From positions 25,369,821-25,433,820 of the forward strand of contig NC_087071.1 in the NCBI RefSeq assembly GCF_963678635.1: a stretch of 64,000 bases of DNA. The letters run 5' to 3'. This stretch comes from Symsagittifera roscoffensis (Eukaryota > Xenacoelomorpha > Acoela > Convolutidae). Below are positions 33,306 through 45,340 of this stretch, in pieces (within the stretch, counting starts at the first letter, position 1; each line of letters starts with the position of its first letter). Made by a program: the position numbers and the translations under genes. The notes beneath the pieces were generated by a model. It was not told where the DNA came from and did no database searches. It was given only the letters and a program-made list of their open reading frames with translations.

Positions 33306-35708
33306 GTGAGAAGAAATGCATTTTCCTACTCGCTAAGTTTTAAATAGCCTTCATTCAAAGCAAATTAGCAAAAATTTACCGCAAATTGAATTCATTAGAA
33401 TGAGCATGAAGACCTATATTGGAACATTTTTTCATGCAAAAGCTTGTTTTGATCTTAACAAAACTCACCCCCTTTCAATTTCCAAAAACTCATTTTCGAC
33501 TTCTCTTTTTAGTGATAGCTCAAAACAATCTTCGATAGCTAGTAGAAAGTTAATTAAATTTTTAGCTTATATACATAGTCATCAAAACAAATAGGAATCG
33601 GTTTCAAAACCAAGACCAACTTGGTTGAACTTCAATGCTAGACAACCCGTCGAGCTGTAGTCTGAGCTTGTTCGTGATTGTTTACATTTCTATTAATAAC
33701 GTTATAAATACCACAACCTTATTTCTCTTGTCTTCAGGTTTTTATCAACCAATTCAAACTATCAAAACAACTTGAATTGTTTGAAAACTTCATCACTTGA
33801 TAGTGTGCTTCGAAAAACTTTTCGCCTACAAAAACAACATAATAAATCAGAAAAACTTGAATTCAGACATCTAAAATGAGATTCAAAAGGTCATTGTACA
33901 TGTAAACGCTTGTCAAACAATAATCAGTGGGCAAACAACATCATAACAAAGCAATTTGAACAGTTTCAAAGTTGAGTCACTTAATAGCTTGCTTGAATTT
34001 TTTGTTTTTAAACAAATGGATCTGTCAAACCAACTCTTATTTCAAAGTGTAACCGCTTGAAAGTATTTCATGAGCAAAGCTTTTTGGAAGGGTAATTCTT
34101 GAATAGTTTTCAAACAGTTTTGCAATTTTTTTCAAGCTCTCGTATCAATGTGAATTAATTACCCTTGCGATGAGCAAGGGTGTTGCAAGCGGGTACTAGA
34201 CGTTTTCCCGTAACATAACTTTGTGGTTTCCCTAAATTCCCCCCCCCCCCTAAAATAACAAATGCTGGTTTTTTAGAGCTGCCTTTACCGTTTTAATTAT
34301 AAAGTGCTCTTGAATTTGTTTGAAAATCGAAAGTTGAGATTTGTTCCAAAAACAATTTTTTTTTTTCTGTTTTGCGTTCATTGACGTTTTTCCAACTGTA
34401 GGTGGGCTATGTTTTTAAATGTTTATGTACAAGCTCTACAGACAATGAAAGTTAAGTACTTTATATTCTGCTCTCTGTCGAGTTGATGTTTAAAGTTATA
34501 AATATAACAAGGATTACCGGTGGCTGTGCAAGTCGCACAGCATGTTCCGACCATAATCTTGAAATACATAAAACGCTTTTTAACGTTTTTTTTCTTCAAA
34601 TCAGTGTTGTTTTTGCGAGTCATGTGATAAAGGACCATGTGATAAAATTTAGGCATATTCGACAGTCATAGTAAAATGGGCAAAATTTCTACTCAACTAA
34701 ATTTTTATGGCCTATTTTTCTATAAAGCCTGCTCGCTTGGTTTACCAGCTAAAAATTAGACTCTAAACTCAAAAACTTGTAATTGGTTTTTCTCCACACT
34801 AGGACGACTTTTTAAAAGTTATAAAATATTGTTCAAATCACGGGCTTCAAAATTTTTTGTGGAACACCTGATTTTGCGTGGAAAACAAAAAGAAAAAAAT
34901 TAAAACGCCCGAATACAAAGGTCCTCCCCATTTTCAATGGTCTTATAGTACGGTTCCTCTCAGTTTCAAATTGGGATAAATTGAATCAAAGTTGGCACTA
35001 AATATTTTTCACTGCAAATCAAAAGTAAATGGGCTGATCCCGTTTTCGTAGAGTTTGTCTGAATTAACAAGCAAGCGGTTCAAATGATTGAAAATGGTTT
35101 ATGATTCAAGAGAGGAGATTAGAGCTTATCTTAGAGAGAGGAGCTGAGCCTTGCTTCAGGTTAACTGTTCCGATGACGTCACTGAAAGTGACTGGAAAGA
35201 ACTATGACGTAGGTTTTTCTTTCGCCCAATTTCAGGAACCTCAAGGAAACTTTTTTAGGATATCAAGTAAAGAATCATTTTTAGACGCCCGATCAGTCAT
35301 GATGCGGATTCAAGTACAAAATTCATAACGGTTGACTCGGTGGGGAGAAAAATTAGTCTAAATTTTTCCGTTTTTTCAGACCTACACTTACAAATGAACG
35401 AGAGAGATGAACATTCTAGCTTATTCGAAAGCCTTTTCAATGTATTTCAGCTATAATCTCCAGGTTATTTTGTTAAAGATGTCCTTTCTGCAAGCAAAAC
35501 TGAAAAAATAAAGAAAAAAAAACAAACTAAAAAAACTCGTTTTTTCACTGGGGTCGGAACATTCTCTGCTTCAAGTTTTGTGAATCAGAAATTGTATAGG
35601 TAGAACTAGTTTCATTTCATATCTCTTTCTCTCTCCCCTCTCTCTCTCTCTCTATCCTACTTGCTTGATGTGATTGGTTTGTGCGTTGACTACAATTGTT
35701 GCTTCTAG
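33306..35708 (+). other. Glycogenin intron 2
   Basis: 2.4 kb, GTGAGA to TTCTAG. It contains one copy of the TTGCAA(T/G)CGGG repeat at 34,166-34,232, a run of 10 C at 34,241-34,250 and a (CT)n tract at 35,622-35,655. An ORF at 35,101-35,328 shows no recognisable domain. Confidence 0.75.
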
Positions 35709-35917
35709 TCGTCGTCTGTCGTTCCTGTACAACATGGCTGCCTCCACCACCTACTCCTATCTGCCGGCCTTCCTCCACTACGCTCAGATGGGGGCGGGGG
35801 TGAAAATAGTGCACTTTCTGGGGAGTGCGGTGAAGCCATGGGACCACAGCTACAACAGCCTCACAGACGAAGTTTCTCTGCACCACTCAGTCGACCCACA
35901 CACAGCCGCACATACAA
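35709..35917 (+). CDS. GYG: Glycogenin, coding exon 3 (autoglucosylation site)
   Basis: This 209 bp exon enters in phase 2 and leaves in phase 1, with acceptor TTCTAG at 35,708 and a slightly weak donor GTCAGT at 35,918. It reads RRLSFLYNMAASTTYSYLPA then VKIVHFLGSAVKPWDHSYN. The YSYLPAF motif holds the Tyr that receives the first glucose in animal glycogenins. VHFLG and KPW are the end of the GT8 domain. Compared with vertebrate glycogenin there is a small insertion between LPAF and KIVHF (HYAQMGAG). Confidence 0.94.
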
Positions 35918-36224
35918 GTCAGTCAGAGCAGCATATACACATTATGTGCACATTTATCCTATCCATTATATTATATAGATACTTTATACGTTCAATATAA
36001 GTCAAAGTGAAAATTTTAAACTCGTCAAAAAATGCATGTGAACATTTGTGAATTAATCACGGTAAAATGAAGTTGCAGCTCTTTTGTTTTAAATCGGAAA
36101 ATGAAAGAATATTCAGGTTCTTGTATTTTTCTCTACAACTGATTTAACGCATTTTGACACATGGTTTAACGCATTAAGTTAACATTTTGACACGTGGTTG
36201 ATCCATCTTTTTTGACAAGCAGAG

Positions 36225-36560
36225 CGTAGTGTCATATTGTGAAGCTCACTTTTTTCTAATCCAAGCCGCAAATAAGACTACATTTATTAAGTCACACTTT
36301 TGCAACAATAACTTTAAATCTGATTCACTTTTGCTGCTTAGTATTAAATTTTTATATCTGATTTATTTGTGGCTAATGTTTGAATATTGTCAAGCGTACA
36401 TGGCGCAGATGCTAGGAAGTGTGACTCTTAATCTCTAAGTCGTGGTTTCGATTCGGGAACATTGCAGATTTTTATCAAGTTTTACCATTTCTTTCCTTTC
36501 AATTTTTGACTTTTTACTTTTTTTTTGTGTTTCCGGAGTTGAAGCTCTGCCTCTGTGTTA
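36225..36560 (+). repeat. Composite SINE-like unit, copy in intron 3
   Basis: A left block (CACTTTTTTCTAATCC...TTTGTGGCTAATGTTTG) is followed by a tRNA-like segment. The A box is TGGCGCAGATG at 36,401 and the B box GGTTTCGATTC at 36,444. The tail ends AGCTCTGCCTCTGTGTT. The boxes suggest a tRNA-derived RNA polymerase III promoter. Confidence 0.6.
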
Positions 36561-36867
36561 AAACATTTGGCTTGGCTGCATGAAGTATTTTTTTTATAAA
36601 GGTCTTTTTGGGCAGTGAGTAATAGTCATTTCACAAGGACTGATTTCAAAGACTGACTCTTATGACAGATTGGCTAAATGACCCCTGCAGATTATTTTTT
36701 TGAAATTTTCATGTGGCTAATTGTCTTGATTAGTCTAGTTTTTATTGCGATTAGCAGAGGTGTTGCAACCGGTTGCTATAAAAAGTTTGTTCACAGAATA
36801 AGCATGTGAGAAGGTTGCGTGTTTCAACTACCTTCATAATTTCAATGACGCAGAATGTATTTACATT

Positions 36868-36930
36868 CTTTTGCCGCTGAGTTAGCGCGCATGCATGTGA
36901 AGGCAAAGATTAGGAGTTCTATTCCGGGCG
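36868..36930 (+). repeat. tRNA-like SINE head
   Basis: The A-box-like GCCGCTGAGTTAGCGCG and B-box-like GGAGTTCTATTCCGGG are about 40 bp apart. It belongs to a different family from the composite unit. No tail was recognised. Confidence 0.4.
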
Positions 36931-37420
36931 GGGGTGCTCTTCTCCACTGCCCCGCCTTTAAATTTTCTGCTTTTAGAGATGTCTTGTCTATTATTATGGC
37001 TAAACTCGTAATGTTACGAAGCAAAGTATGAAGACCAAATCTTTTCCCAATTGTTACGAGAATTGACGTTGTGAAGACTTTTGTATAGGTCTGGTGATTG
37101 TTTTTTTTAATTTTTTTCTAGGAAAAAGTTTTAAAATGCACGAATAACTACAGATGTGCATTCATGCATATTAATGCATTTATGAATGCACTTAGCTATA
37201 TATGCACTTCTTGACCTCAATCGATATTCATCTACTGAAAGTTACGTAAATAGCACTCCAAATACGAACGTGGAAATGGCGCGAAAAAACGTTAAAAAAT
37301 TTCTAGTTTCGAAAGAGGAATTTAATTTTCAGATTTCCAGCGGAATATAAACTTTACCTATTTATCCAGTTTGCGCAAGTTGGGCTAATTTTATCAAAAA
37401 AGTGCCAATCTTAAGTTGTT

Positions 37421-37500
37421 AAATTACTTGCGTTTATTACTCTTTTCCAACTGTCAGTCTATAAATTACTTGCGTTTATTACTCTTTTCCAACTGTCAGT
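37421..37500. repeat. Perfect 38 bp direct repeat, 42 bp period
   Basis: Units at 37,421-37,458 and 37,463-37,500 are identical (AAATTACTTGCG...CTGTCAGT) with CTAT between them, a recent local duplication. Confidence 0.9.
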
Positions 37501-37954
37501 TGGCAATGTTTACTTTGTTAACCATGCCAAGATTCATTGTGTAGTGTAATTGTACGATAATTTTTTTTAGAAAATTAAATCGCAAATATTGGTGCCACTT
37601 TGGGGCACCTTTACGGTTTTTTGATAGCATGTGCTTTGACATTCGAATAGTAATAAGTTAACACAGTTGATGCATTTTTCATTCATCAAACAAACCAAAA
37701 GATGCTATTTTTCAAAGTTTTTATATAGCGAGATGTAAGTAAAATAATCTATATCTAGCTCCGTATATAACTCAATATATCTGCCTTTTTTTGAAATGCT
37801 TAATTTATACATATTTTGGCCTTATGGTTCTATTTACATTCAAAGTTAGTGTGGATGTGTAGTATTTGAAATTAAATGGTGAGGGTAAGTCGGAAAAAGT
37901 CTTGGCGTGAACCTTAATCTAACTAGTAAATTTTGTACTTTATTACACATGCGA

Positions 37955-38270
37955 TCTAGTGTGTGTGGTGTTATATGACGAACTTTTTTCTAACCCAAAT
38001 AGCAACTAAAAGTGCCCAATTAGTGACACTTTGCTGCATAGCATTAATAATTTAATAGCATGTCCTATCGGCTTTTTTGGTGACTTTTCTTAGTTAAAGT
38101 TCAACTGACCATGGTGCAGAAACGAGTACGTGAGACTCGTAATATCAAGGTCGGTTGTTTGAACCCGGATTTTTGGCCTTTTCTTTCCTTATTTCATTTT
38201 TTTGCTATTTAAAGAGCTACTTAATGCCGTTCATTCGCTTGTTTGCGAAGTGCAGCTCCACCTCTGCGTA
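37955..38270 (+). repeat. Composite SINE-like unit, diverged copy
   Basis: The left block is GACGAACTTTTTTCTAACCC. The A box is TGGTGCAGAAACG at about 38,111, the B box GGTTGTTTGAACCCGG near 38,153, and the tail contains TTTGCGAAGTGCAGCTCCAC then CTCTGCG. Confidence 0.55.
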
Positions 38271-39397
38271 AAGTCCGTTTTTTTGGACAATCGTGTACCG
38301 TTGTAATTTTTGCTCGACGACAATTTTAACGATGGAAGATGTATTTTTAGGAATTTTCTCTCAGGTTGAATTTCATTCGAGACAAACTAATGAATAGTTA
38401 AAAAATGAACTTCTTACAAATAGCTATTTCGTCCATTTAAAAAACTTTTCCCTCAGATTTTTTCAGTGAACTTCGCATGCTATGTCAACCATGAGTCAGA
38501 ATTTCGACCTTGTTGCTGAAATAGTAGCAAGGAAAACGACAGAACGTGAGTAAGTTTCGTTCATTTGTCATGACGAAAACAAAAAAGCGCAACGTTTTTT
38601 GTCCCGTGACTATAAAGTTATATGTTGATATGAGTTTTCAGGCCGCCTTTAGGTATAAATATTGGTTTTGATTGCAACATTTTTCAGAAATAATTTTCAG
38701 AACAGGGTGACGAGCGGCAGCATTTAAAAAATTAACATTGCGTTTTCTGAGGCATATGCGTATTTTCTTAATTTTAAGCGCTCTTAGAGTTATCAAGAGT
38801 CTTAATTAAACATCTATTTGCAGAAATAGGTTCTAGTATAATGATAAATACAAATAGTACTGGCGTTTTTTTGTTTGTTTATCTATCAACTGATTGCTAT
38901 TTTCTTATAACTGTCCTGATATTTCAAAGTGATTTCAATAACCTATGCAGACTGGGCTTAATTGTCAATGAGCGTACTGAAGACACATATTTAGTTTGTG
39001 AATATTATATTTTTTTACAGGAAAAAAGGGGGGTTCATGCTCAAGTTTGATTTTTCGCGGTTTGACTTCGATTTTTTTAAAAATTTTTCTTAGTTCAGTT
39101 CTATTTGAGGTTCAAAAAAAACATGAATTGCTTCTAGTTGTGAATGTGGGTTTTATTTTTTAGATTTCCCAGCCAAAAGGAAAAAAATTACCCATTGTTT
39201 GAGTTTTCTCAAATTGGCTCAATTTTACAAAAAAAAGTGTCGATCAAAAACTGTTCTTGAAATTTGAAAAGGTTTAAGGCATACAATTTTTTCTTTGGAA
39301 TTCGAAAGTTGAAGTTTGAACAAGGTGAAGTCGAAGAACAAGGTTGCAGTTATGTTTTGGATACTGTGCTGTGTTTATTTGTTGTGTAATTTTGCAG

Positions 39398-39644
39398 TGC
39401 CCTATCTTAAACAATGGTGGCGAGTATACAAACAGGACATCGAGCCACTGGTCAAGGAACACCTGGTAGATGATGATGCCCACTCCTCCCAAAGTGTCCT
39501 CTCTCTCCCGTCAGTAGTGGGTGCAGCGCCTGGAAACTACTCGGCACGGGCGGCTTCTGCAGGTAGTGGGCCTGCCGATAGTTCAGACCCCAGTCCCCCG
39601 GACGCATGGGACCACGGACGGGTTGATTACACTGGAAGAGATAG
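39398..39644 (+). CDS. GYG: Glycogenin, coding exon 4 (C-terminal region)
   Basis: This 247 bp exon has acceptor TTTTGCAG at 39,397 and donor GTTAGT at 39,645, in phase 1 and out phase 2. It encodes PYLKQWWRVYKQDIEPLV, matching the helix after the GT8 domain, then about 45 variable Ser/Ala/Pro-rich residues, then PDAWDHGRVDYTGRDR. The last stretch corresponds to the start of the conserved C-terminal motif that binds glycogen synthase, which normally continues for about 20 residues. A last small exon is therefore expected downstream. I did not find it with confidence, so the gene is incomplete as annotated (333 codons so far). Confidence 0.9.
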
Positions 39645-39829
39645 GTTAGTGTTGTTTTATAGTGTGATCAAGTGTCATCAGGTGGTTTGATCACATAGGT
39701 TTGTCGTTGTACATTAAATTTTGGCAAAGACATCAATTTCTGACAAGTTTAGGTTGTCTTTTACAGATATGAAGCACATGTGGTCAATTTTTCAGCTTTT
39801 TAATCAGCGTTTCTGAAATTTTTAACACT

Positions 39830-40180
39830 TGTGATCAGCTTAGTGTATTATTACGAACTTCTTTTCTTTTCCTAACCTCAGTGACATATGAAAATGCTCA
39901 TTCAAAGTGTTCACTTGTTTGGAAATTTCACTGTAGCATTGGAAATTGCATAGCATCTGTTCTCTACTTCATTTGTGGCTAGTGTTTGGTGCCTAGTAAG
40001 CTTCCGTGCCTGAGTGGTAATTGTGTGTCTCTTAATCTCTAGTTCGCAAGTTCGAATCTCAATAGCCAAATTTTTTGTTAATTCGAAGATTGTTTCTATT
40101 TTTTCTTATTGCCTTTTTATAGAGCTGTTTTTTGTCGTTTTCTCGGAATTGTTTGCAAAGCAAAGCTTTTCCTCTGTGTT
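39830..40180 (+). repeat. Composite SINE-like unit, best copy
   Basis: The left block runs from GATCAGCTTAGTGTATTA to TTTGTGGCTAGTGTTTGG. The tRNA-like part spans 39,998-40,068, with A box TGCCTGAGTGG at 40,006 and a perfect B box GTTCGAATC at 40,050. The tail has TTTTCTTATTGC, AGAGCTG and CCTCTGTGTT. Confidence 0.65.
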
Positions 40181-40534
40181 GAATTTGATAATTGCAATAT
40201 ATGAAGAAACAGACAAAGAAAAAGAAATGAATCGGAAGAGTAAATTCATCCGGGGGTATATATACATGACAACAGCATTATTAATCAGTGAAGCACCCTT
40301 GGAAAGGGTAGAAAACAAGAGCAGCTGATCAGCTCGTCTGGTCTTAAACTTGAAATATTAAATGTAAAATAATATGCAGAAATAGAATGCTTAAAAACAG
40401 TAGATTATTTTCAGTAAATCGGGCAAAACTGATAATGTTAAAATCGCTTTAGTATTGAAAACGAACTAGTTGAAGAAAAACCATTCGTTAAGTATCTCGG
40501 AATTGTAATTGATCGAACTCTAACTATAATTACA

Positions 40535-40895
40535 TTTGCGATCCTTAGTATGAACTTACTTTTTTTCTAATCTAACTCGCAAATAAAAGTGTTCATTGAA
40601 AGTGAAAAGTGTTCACTTATTTGGTTGCACTTTTGTCATAATCACGATCCAGGATTGGAAATTTCATAGCATTTGTGCTCTGCTTTGCTTGTGGCTAGTG
40701 TTTGTAATGTATTAAGCGTGTGTGGCTGAGTGAGAAGAATAATCTATAGGTTGCAGTAGGTCGCAGATCGAATCTGAGGCCTAGCCAAATTTTTCTTAAT
40801 TGCAGGTTTATTTCTACTTTTTCTTATTGCTCTTTATAGAGCTGATTTTTGTCGTGTTCTCGCTAGTGTTTGAGAAGGGAAGCTTTGCCTCTGTG
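40535..40895 (+). repeat. Composite SINE-like unit, second downstream copy
   Basis: The organisation matches 39,830-40,180, with A box TGGCTGAGTGA near 40,720 and B box AGATCGAATCT near 40,770. The two copies lie 700 bp apart in the same orientation. Confidence 0.65.
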
Positions 40896-43114
40896 TAAAG
40901 AATTAAATTGCATTCTAAGAAAAAGGCATATTATTAAATTTTTGCAATCCATGAAAAGAGCATCATTAAAAATGAGATTGCCCCTAATGAATGCACTCTT
41001 TATGAGCCATTTGAACTATTCGCTGTTTTATTCAATGAAATATTAAACCCTTAAATTAACGCTGAAAAAAAGTTGGGCAGTAAAAATTTGTTGCAACCGT
41101 TTCAAATAAGATAAGTATTCCGAATCTCAGTCTCAAATTTGTTTTTCGCGGTTCGACTTATGATTTCTTTTTAAGTGCAGTTCATTTCTTTAGTTGAAAG
41201 GAAGGCAAACTCCACTATCGAACAGCGAAAGTGTGAAAGCCTCGAAAAACGTGATCGTCTTCTAGTTTTGAAAGTGGAATTGAGTTTTCAGATTTTCCAG
41301 CGGAAAAAAAATTACCTATTGATCGAGTGTTCTCAAATTGGGTTAAGTTAATCAAAAAAGTGTCAAAAATATTTTTTCTTGAAATTCAAAGAGCCTTAAG
41401 GGCCTCTATTTTTCTTTAAAAATTATGTTGCTTTTTCGAAAAATAAGTCAATATATTTTTATCTGTTAACTTGCGTTTATTGACTTTTTTCGTTTTCTCT
41501 TGGCTGTGTTTGTCGTTTTCTCGCAAGTGTTTGCGAAGCACAGCTTCGCCTCTGTGTTTTCATCTTGTTGTTATAACTTATAAAACAATATACGATGGAT
41601 TTTAAAAGTGTTTTATGAGGAGCACGATTTATTTCCACTTGTAGGCAGAGGACTGACTCACTTTAGCTTTTGCTTAACTTTTCAATGTATTCTCTGTGAA
41701 AACGATCTATTAATCAATTTTTTGAGCACTGCTGATGTCACAGAACAAGAATCTTTGATAATAAGATAATATATAAAATCATGTCCTGATGGATTCGGCT
41801 CTTTTCAACTCCCCCGCCCCACTTTTCAAATTCCATTTCAAAAGCCATTTTAACATTAGCATAATGCAATAAAAATTGGCATGGTGAACAAATGAACAAT
41901 TGTGAACACATTTGTGATTCATGCTTTACTACGTAACATCACGCGTATAGCCATAATCGCACGTAAAATTGAAAGGTGGGTGAAGTGGAAAAGAGCCAAG
42001 GATTCTTTTTTTTGGTAAAGCTTCAATAAATAGGGACGATTCTATCGAGGTGAATTTACTTATGCTACTTGGTTCGAAATGCTTTTTATTACAGATTCGA
42101 TAATATCCAGAAGCATCTTGATGAGATGATGCTAAAAGGAGCCGAAAAGTAGAAAAACGACGTAAAACAGACCAATCAGAGTTCATCATTAAATCTTGGT
42201 TGAAAGCTTCCTTTTGCAGAATTTTGGCAGTTAATCCGTTTCTTTGGGATGAGGAAGACTGAAACTTAATCAGAATGTTTATTAATGGTGAAAATAAACT
42301 TTTGTGGGATTTAATTAAATTATTGAGGGGTTTCTTGAAAATTGAATGGAGGCGGATTTGAAAGGGGAAATTGTTGGAAGCCATCAAACGTCGCGTCCCT
42401 GAGCTTTGCTTTAGGCGACTCAATGTGTCGGCTAATATTGTCGTATACAGTAACAGAGGTGTTTTAAATGACTTAAAATTAAAAAATTGCGCTGAATAAA
42501 TACTTTTGAGAATCCGCTTCTCAGCGCTATCATTCTGAATCCGCCCCTGGTTTTGAAAACCGAAACCCTTTTCTTGATCTATTTGCTTGAAGTTAGATAC
42601 AATTGTAGTTTTGCACATTAAATTTGTTTTCCGGTGTCAAATATGAACTGTAATTTCATCCAAATTTCAGCATCACAAATCATATAAATATATATATTGA
42701 AATGAAACATTGATGCTGAAACTCTTGTGGTTGTTTCTCTCATGCTGAACCTAATTAACCTTGATGTTGAATTTTATCTTTTGTAATCAATTTCACTATT
42801 TTTGCAGAACTAATATATTAATTGTCTATGAGGAATTTCAAACTAACTGTCACATTGAATGAAGGCTGGTCACCTCGGATTATTGAAAGTTTAAATATTT
42901 CAAATGGCGTTTTATAAGCTTCAGATTGAGAAATGTTCTGCTTGCTCGAATAGGTTAGCTTGAGTTACTCGTGAAGTGCTACCGTACTGAACAAAATTTA
43001 GTTAGAACTTAATTGAAAAAATACTATTAAATTTCAATGAAAGAAGTGAAGACACTTATTTAGGTCGCGTTTTTTTATATTCATTTGCTAATCAATTACA
43101 ATAGCAAATTGTAA

Positions 43115-43160
43115 TTTATATGACGTCAGTCCCGAGATTTATATGACGTCAGTGCCGAGA
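43115..43160. promoter_or_regulatory. Tandem 23 bp repeat with two TGACGTCA sites
   Basis: Two 23 bp units (43,115-43,137 and 43,138-43,160) differ at one base. Each carries the palindrome TGACGTCA, the consensus cAMP response element bound by CREB/ATF factors. Whether they act as an enhancer is unknown, since no gene start is evident nearby. Confidence 0.5.
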
Positions 43161-45340
43161 TGAAAGAAATGGGAGGAGAATAATTGTAAATTATTTTTTA
43201 TTAAACGTTTTCGCCGCTTGCTGTTATTTTCAGATGGTGGAGCGGGACTGCTCATTAAGCCTCGTAGCAAGGTTGTGGGTGATTTGCCCCAGGTAGCTTG
43301 ACTGGCATCCAGGTTACTTGATATGGTATACAACAAGGCTTAAGACGGTCTTCGGCATTTAAAAGACGGCAGTGCTGTTTTCATCTTCCTTGTGAAAATT
43401 AGTTGACGACAACTGACTTCATCTTTTTGGCCCACTAGCCGGTGTTGTTTTTCTATATTGCATCACGAAAGATTGCTTAGTTTGCATGCCATCGTTTCCG
43501 TGCAGAACAAAAGGAGCTGGCTAAATAAAGGAAGAATGATGATGATGATGTGCAACAACTTGTCCAATTACTGCCGCACAAGAGAATGGTAGAAACGTGG
43601 CGGGTACTGATTTTCATCCCACATTTGCATTTCTTTGGACAGCCATTCATCAACCCGGATACGTCTCTAATGTCTTTCGTATTGTAGGAGAGGCAAAGAT
43701 CGGAACAAACACTTGTATGTTGCTCTCTGTTGGCAAGTTGCCTACAGGGTACCATTCTTAAGTTCTTTTGACATATCAAGGAACGCTATAAGGTTGTTGC
43801 TTAACTTCTCGATAGTGAGCTCTTAGAAATTTGGAAACTTGGAGCTAATCCCAAGTTCCTGTTGTTGCTTAGAAATTTGGAATTAGCTCGTTGCGTGGAC
43901 TATTTAGAAGCTTAATCTCAGAAGGTTGTTCTGTGTCTGCAACTGCTGTATTTCAAAGTGTCTGAAGGCAACTAGCAAATCGTGCTTCGTCCAAAAGTGT
44001 TCGAACAGCGGTAATGGTAGAATGAAATCGTGATTCTGCAAACGACTCGCTATGGCCTCCCGAGTTTACCTGATCCCTTGGCCACAAATGACCTAAGGTC
44101 AGGTAGAGCCTACGAGGAGCAAAGCCCTACTGAGTCAACCTGACCTGGAATCTCCCTTCCAACCTTACTACCTTCGAGGGGCATGGACCTGAGTTGAAGG
44201 GGGATAGCGATGCTCACCTAAGCCTAGTGTTGATGAGACCTTTTCTTGGCTTGTTTATTTTGGCAATGCCTCCTGTCCATAGACCTGCACTATTGAATGA
44301 GACGGCGCAGGTAGTTTTGATTGCGAATGATGAGGCGATCCTTAGCAAGTTCGGGGTTTTCTAGAAGAATGATGGTTCGCAGATATTCAGAGTATATCTG
44401 GTCTCGAGCGTAGGAAATGTTTTTCCTGTGTGCAGAATGAGCACCAAGCGGAAGAAGATCCTCAAAATATCAATTGCTTTCTCTTAAAATAATTGGCCAC
44501 TATCTAATTGGATTAATTTTATATAAACTGTCTCATAAACGATAATTGAAATTGTAAATGCTTTAAAAACAATGTGCGAAAACATGACATGTGATCTTAA
44601 TAATGCGGTACTTAAAACTAAATTCATTTTATCCTCCGATACTCTTTAATTCAAACTTGGGCATTTTACTAAAAAAAATAACTGAGTTTTCAGTTAACTT
44701 CTGTCTAAGAGCTTAGCAAACTTTAAAATTCTGTTTTCTCTGATTTGCAAACTATATGAGGGCTTAGATTAGATCCTGAGCTATCCAACCAAGTCCAAAA
44801 TTGCACACTACTTCTGCTGTTTATAAAAATTTTTGGCGCTAAGACACATCTTTGAAGCCCTCTGATTGAATGGTTCAACAACGACTTGAAAACAACAACG
44901 ACGTGAACCTCTAGTAGTCTTAGAGAAAACATCAGAAACTAATTTTTTTGTCTATTTCATTGCTTGAAAACCAGAAGTTCAGCTTCTGTACCCTGTGACT
45001 ATAAAAGCATGGTAAGTCGAAGAGGTGCTTAGAAATTATAAAAATCTATTTTGTTTTAACAGTGGATATAAGTATTTAGATTGCAGAAAAACTAGCTATT
45101 GATCCAGTGTTCTCAAATGGGTTATTTCAACAACACTTAAATTTTTGAGAATTATTAGCAGTTCAAATAGCAGTTCTGTTAAATAGCGGTTGAATCAAAG
45201 GAAGATTTTTTACATCATTTTGTCCTATTTTAAGTAATGTGAAAATTTTGACATTGAAACTTAAGTTTTCGTAATTGAGTAACCCGCTTCACCAATCTTT
45301 TCAGCTTCGTTTCGGTTAGCTGATACATATATTTACTCAA
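43161..45340. other. Unassigned region with possible minus-strand retroelement debris
   Basis: ORFs at 43,477-43,779 (Cys-rich, near a TGATGATGATG tract) and 44,723-44,932 (both minus strand) match nothing I know. Around 44,290-44,440 the minus strand reads RDQIYSEYLRTIILLENPEL and DRLIIRNQNYLRRLIQ, charged and protein-like, probably a transposon fragment. 45,045-45,130 is a partial copy of the TTCCAGCGG-type repeat. Confidence 0.35.

Larger units (their letters stand above)
35918..39397 (+). other. Glycogenin intron 3
   Basis: 3.5 kb. It contains two copies of the composite SINE-like unit (36,225-36,560 and 37,955-38,270), another tRNA-like box pair at 36,868-36,930, a copy of the TTGCAACCGGT repeat at 36,750, a perfect 38 bp direct repeat with 42 bp period at 37,421-37,500, and copies of the TTCCAGCGGAA repeat (37,255-37,425 and 39,045-39,260). 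No coding sequence is seen. Confidence 0.75.
39645..43114. other. Gene-poor repeat-rich DNA after the last identified glycogenin exon
   Basis: It may be the last glycogenin intron or downstream DNA. Besides the two SINE-like units, 41,145-41,400 is a copy of the TTCGCGGTTCGACTT...TTTTCCAGCGG repeat also seen at 37,255, 39,045, 45,045 and, inverted, 50,985. The longest ORF is 229 codons on the minus strand (41,929-42,618). It runs across a CAGGGGCGGATTC terminus at 42,549 and has no recognisable domain, so it is probably a chance ORF in a transposon relic. Confidence 0.5.

Noticed and set aside
41929-42618. 229-codon minus-strand ORF as a host gene
   Set aside because: It crosses a CAGGGGCGGATTC transposon terminus, has no domain and shows no splice context. 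More likely a chance ORF.
43477-43779. Cys-rich minus-strand ORF as a secreted Cys-rich peptide
   Set aside because: There is no signal peptide, Cys spacing fits no family I know, and it sits by a simple TGATGA repeat in transposon-like DNA.
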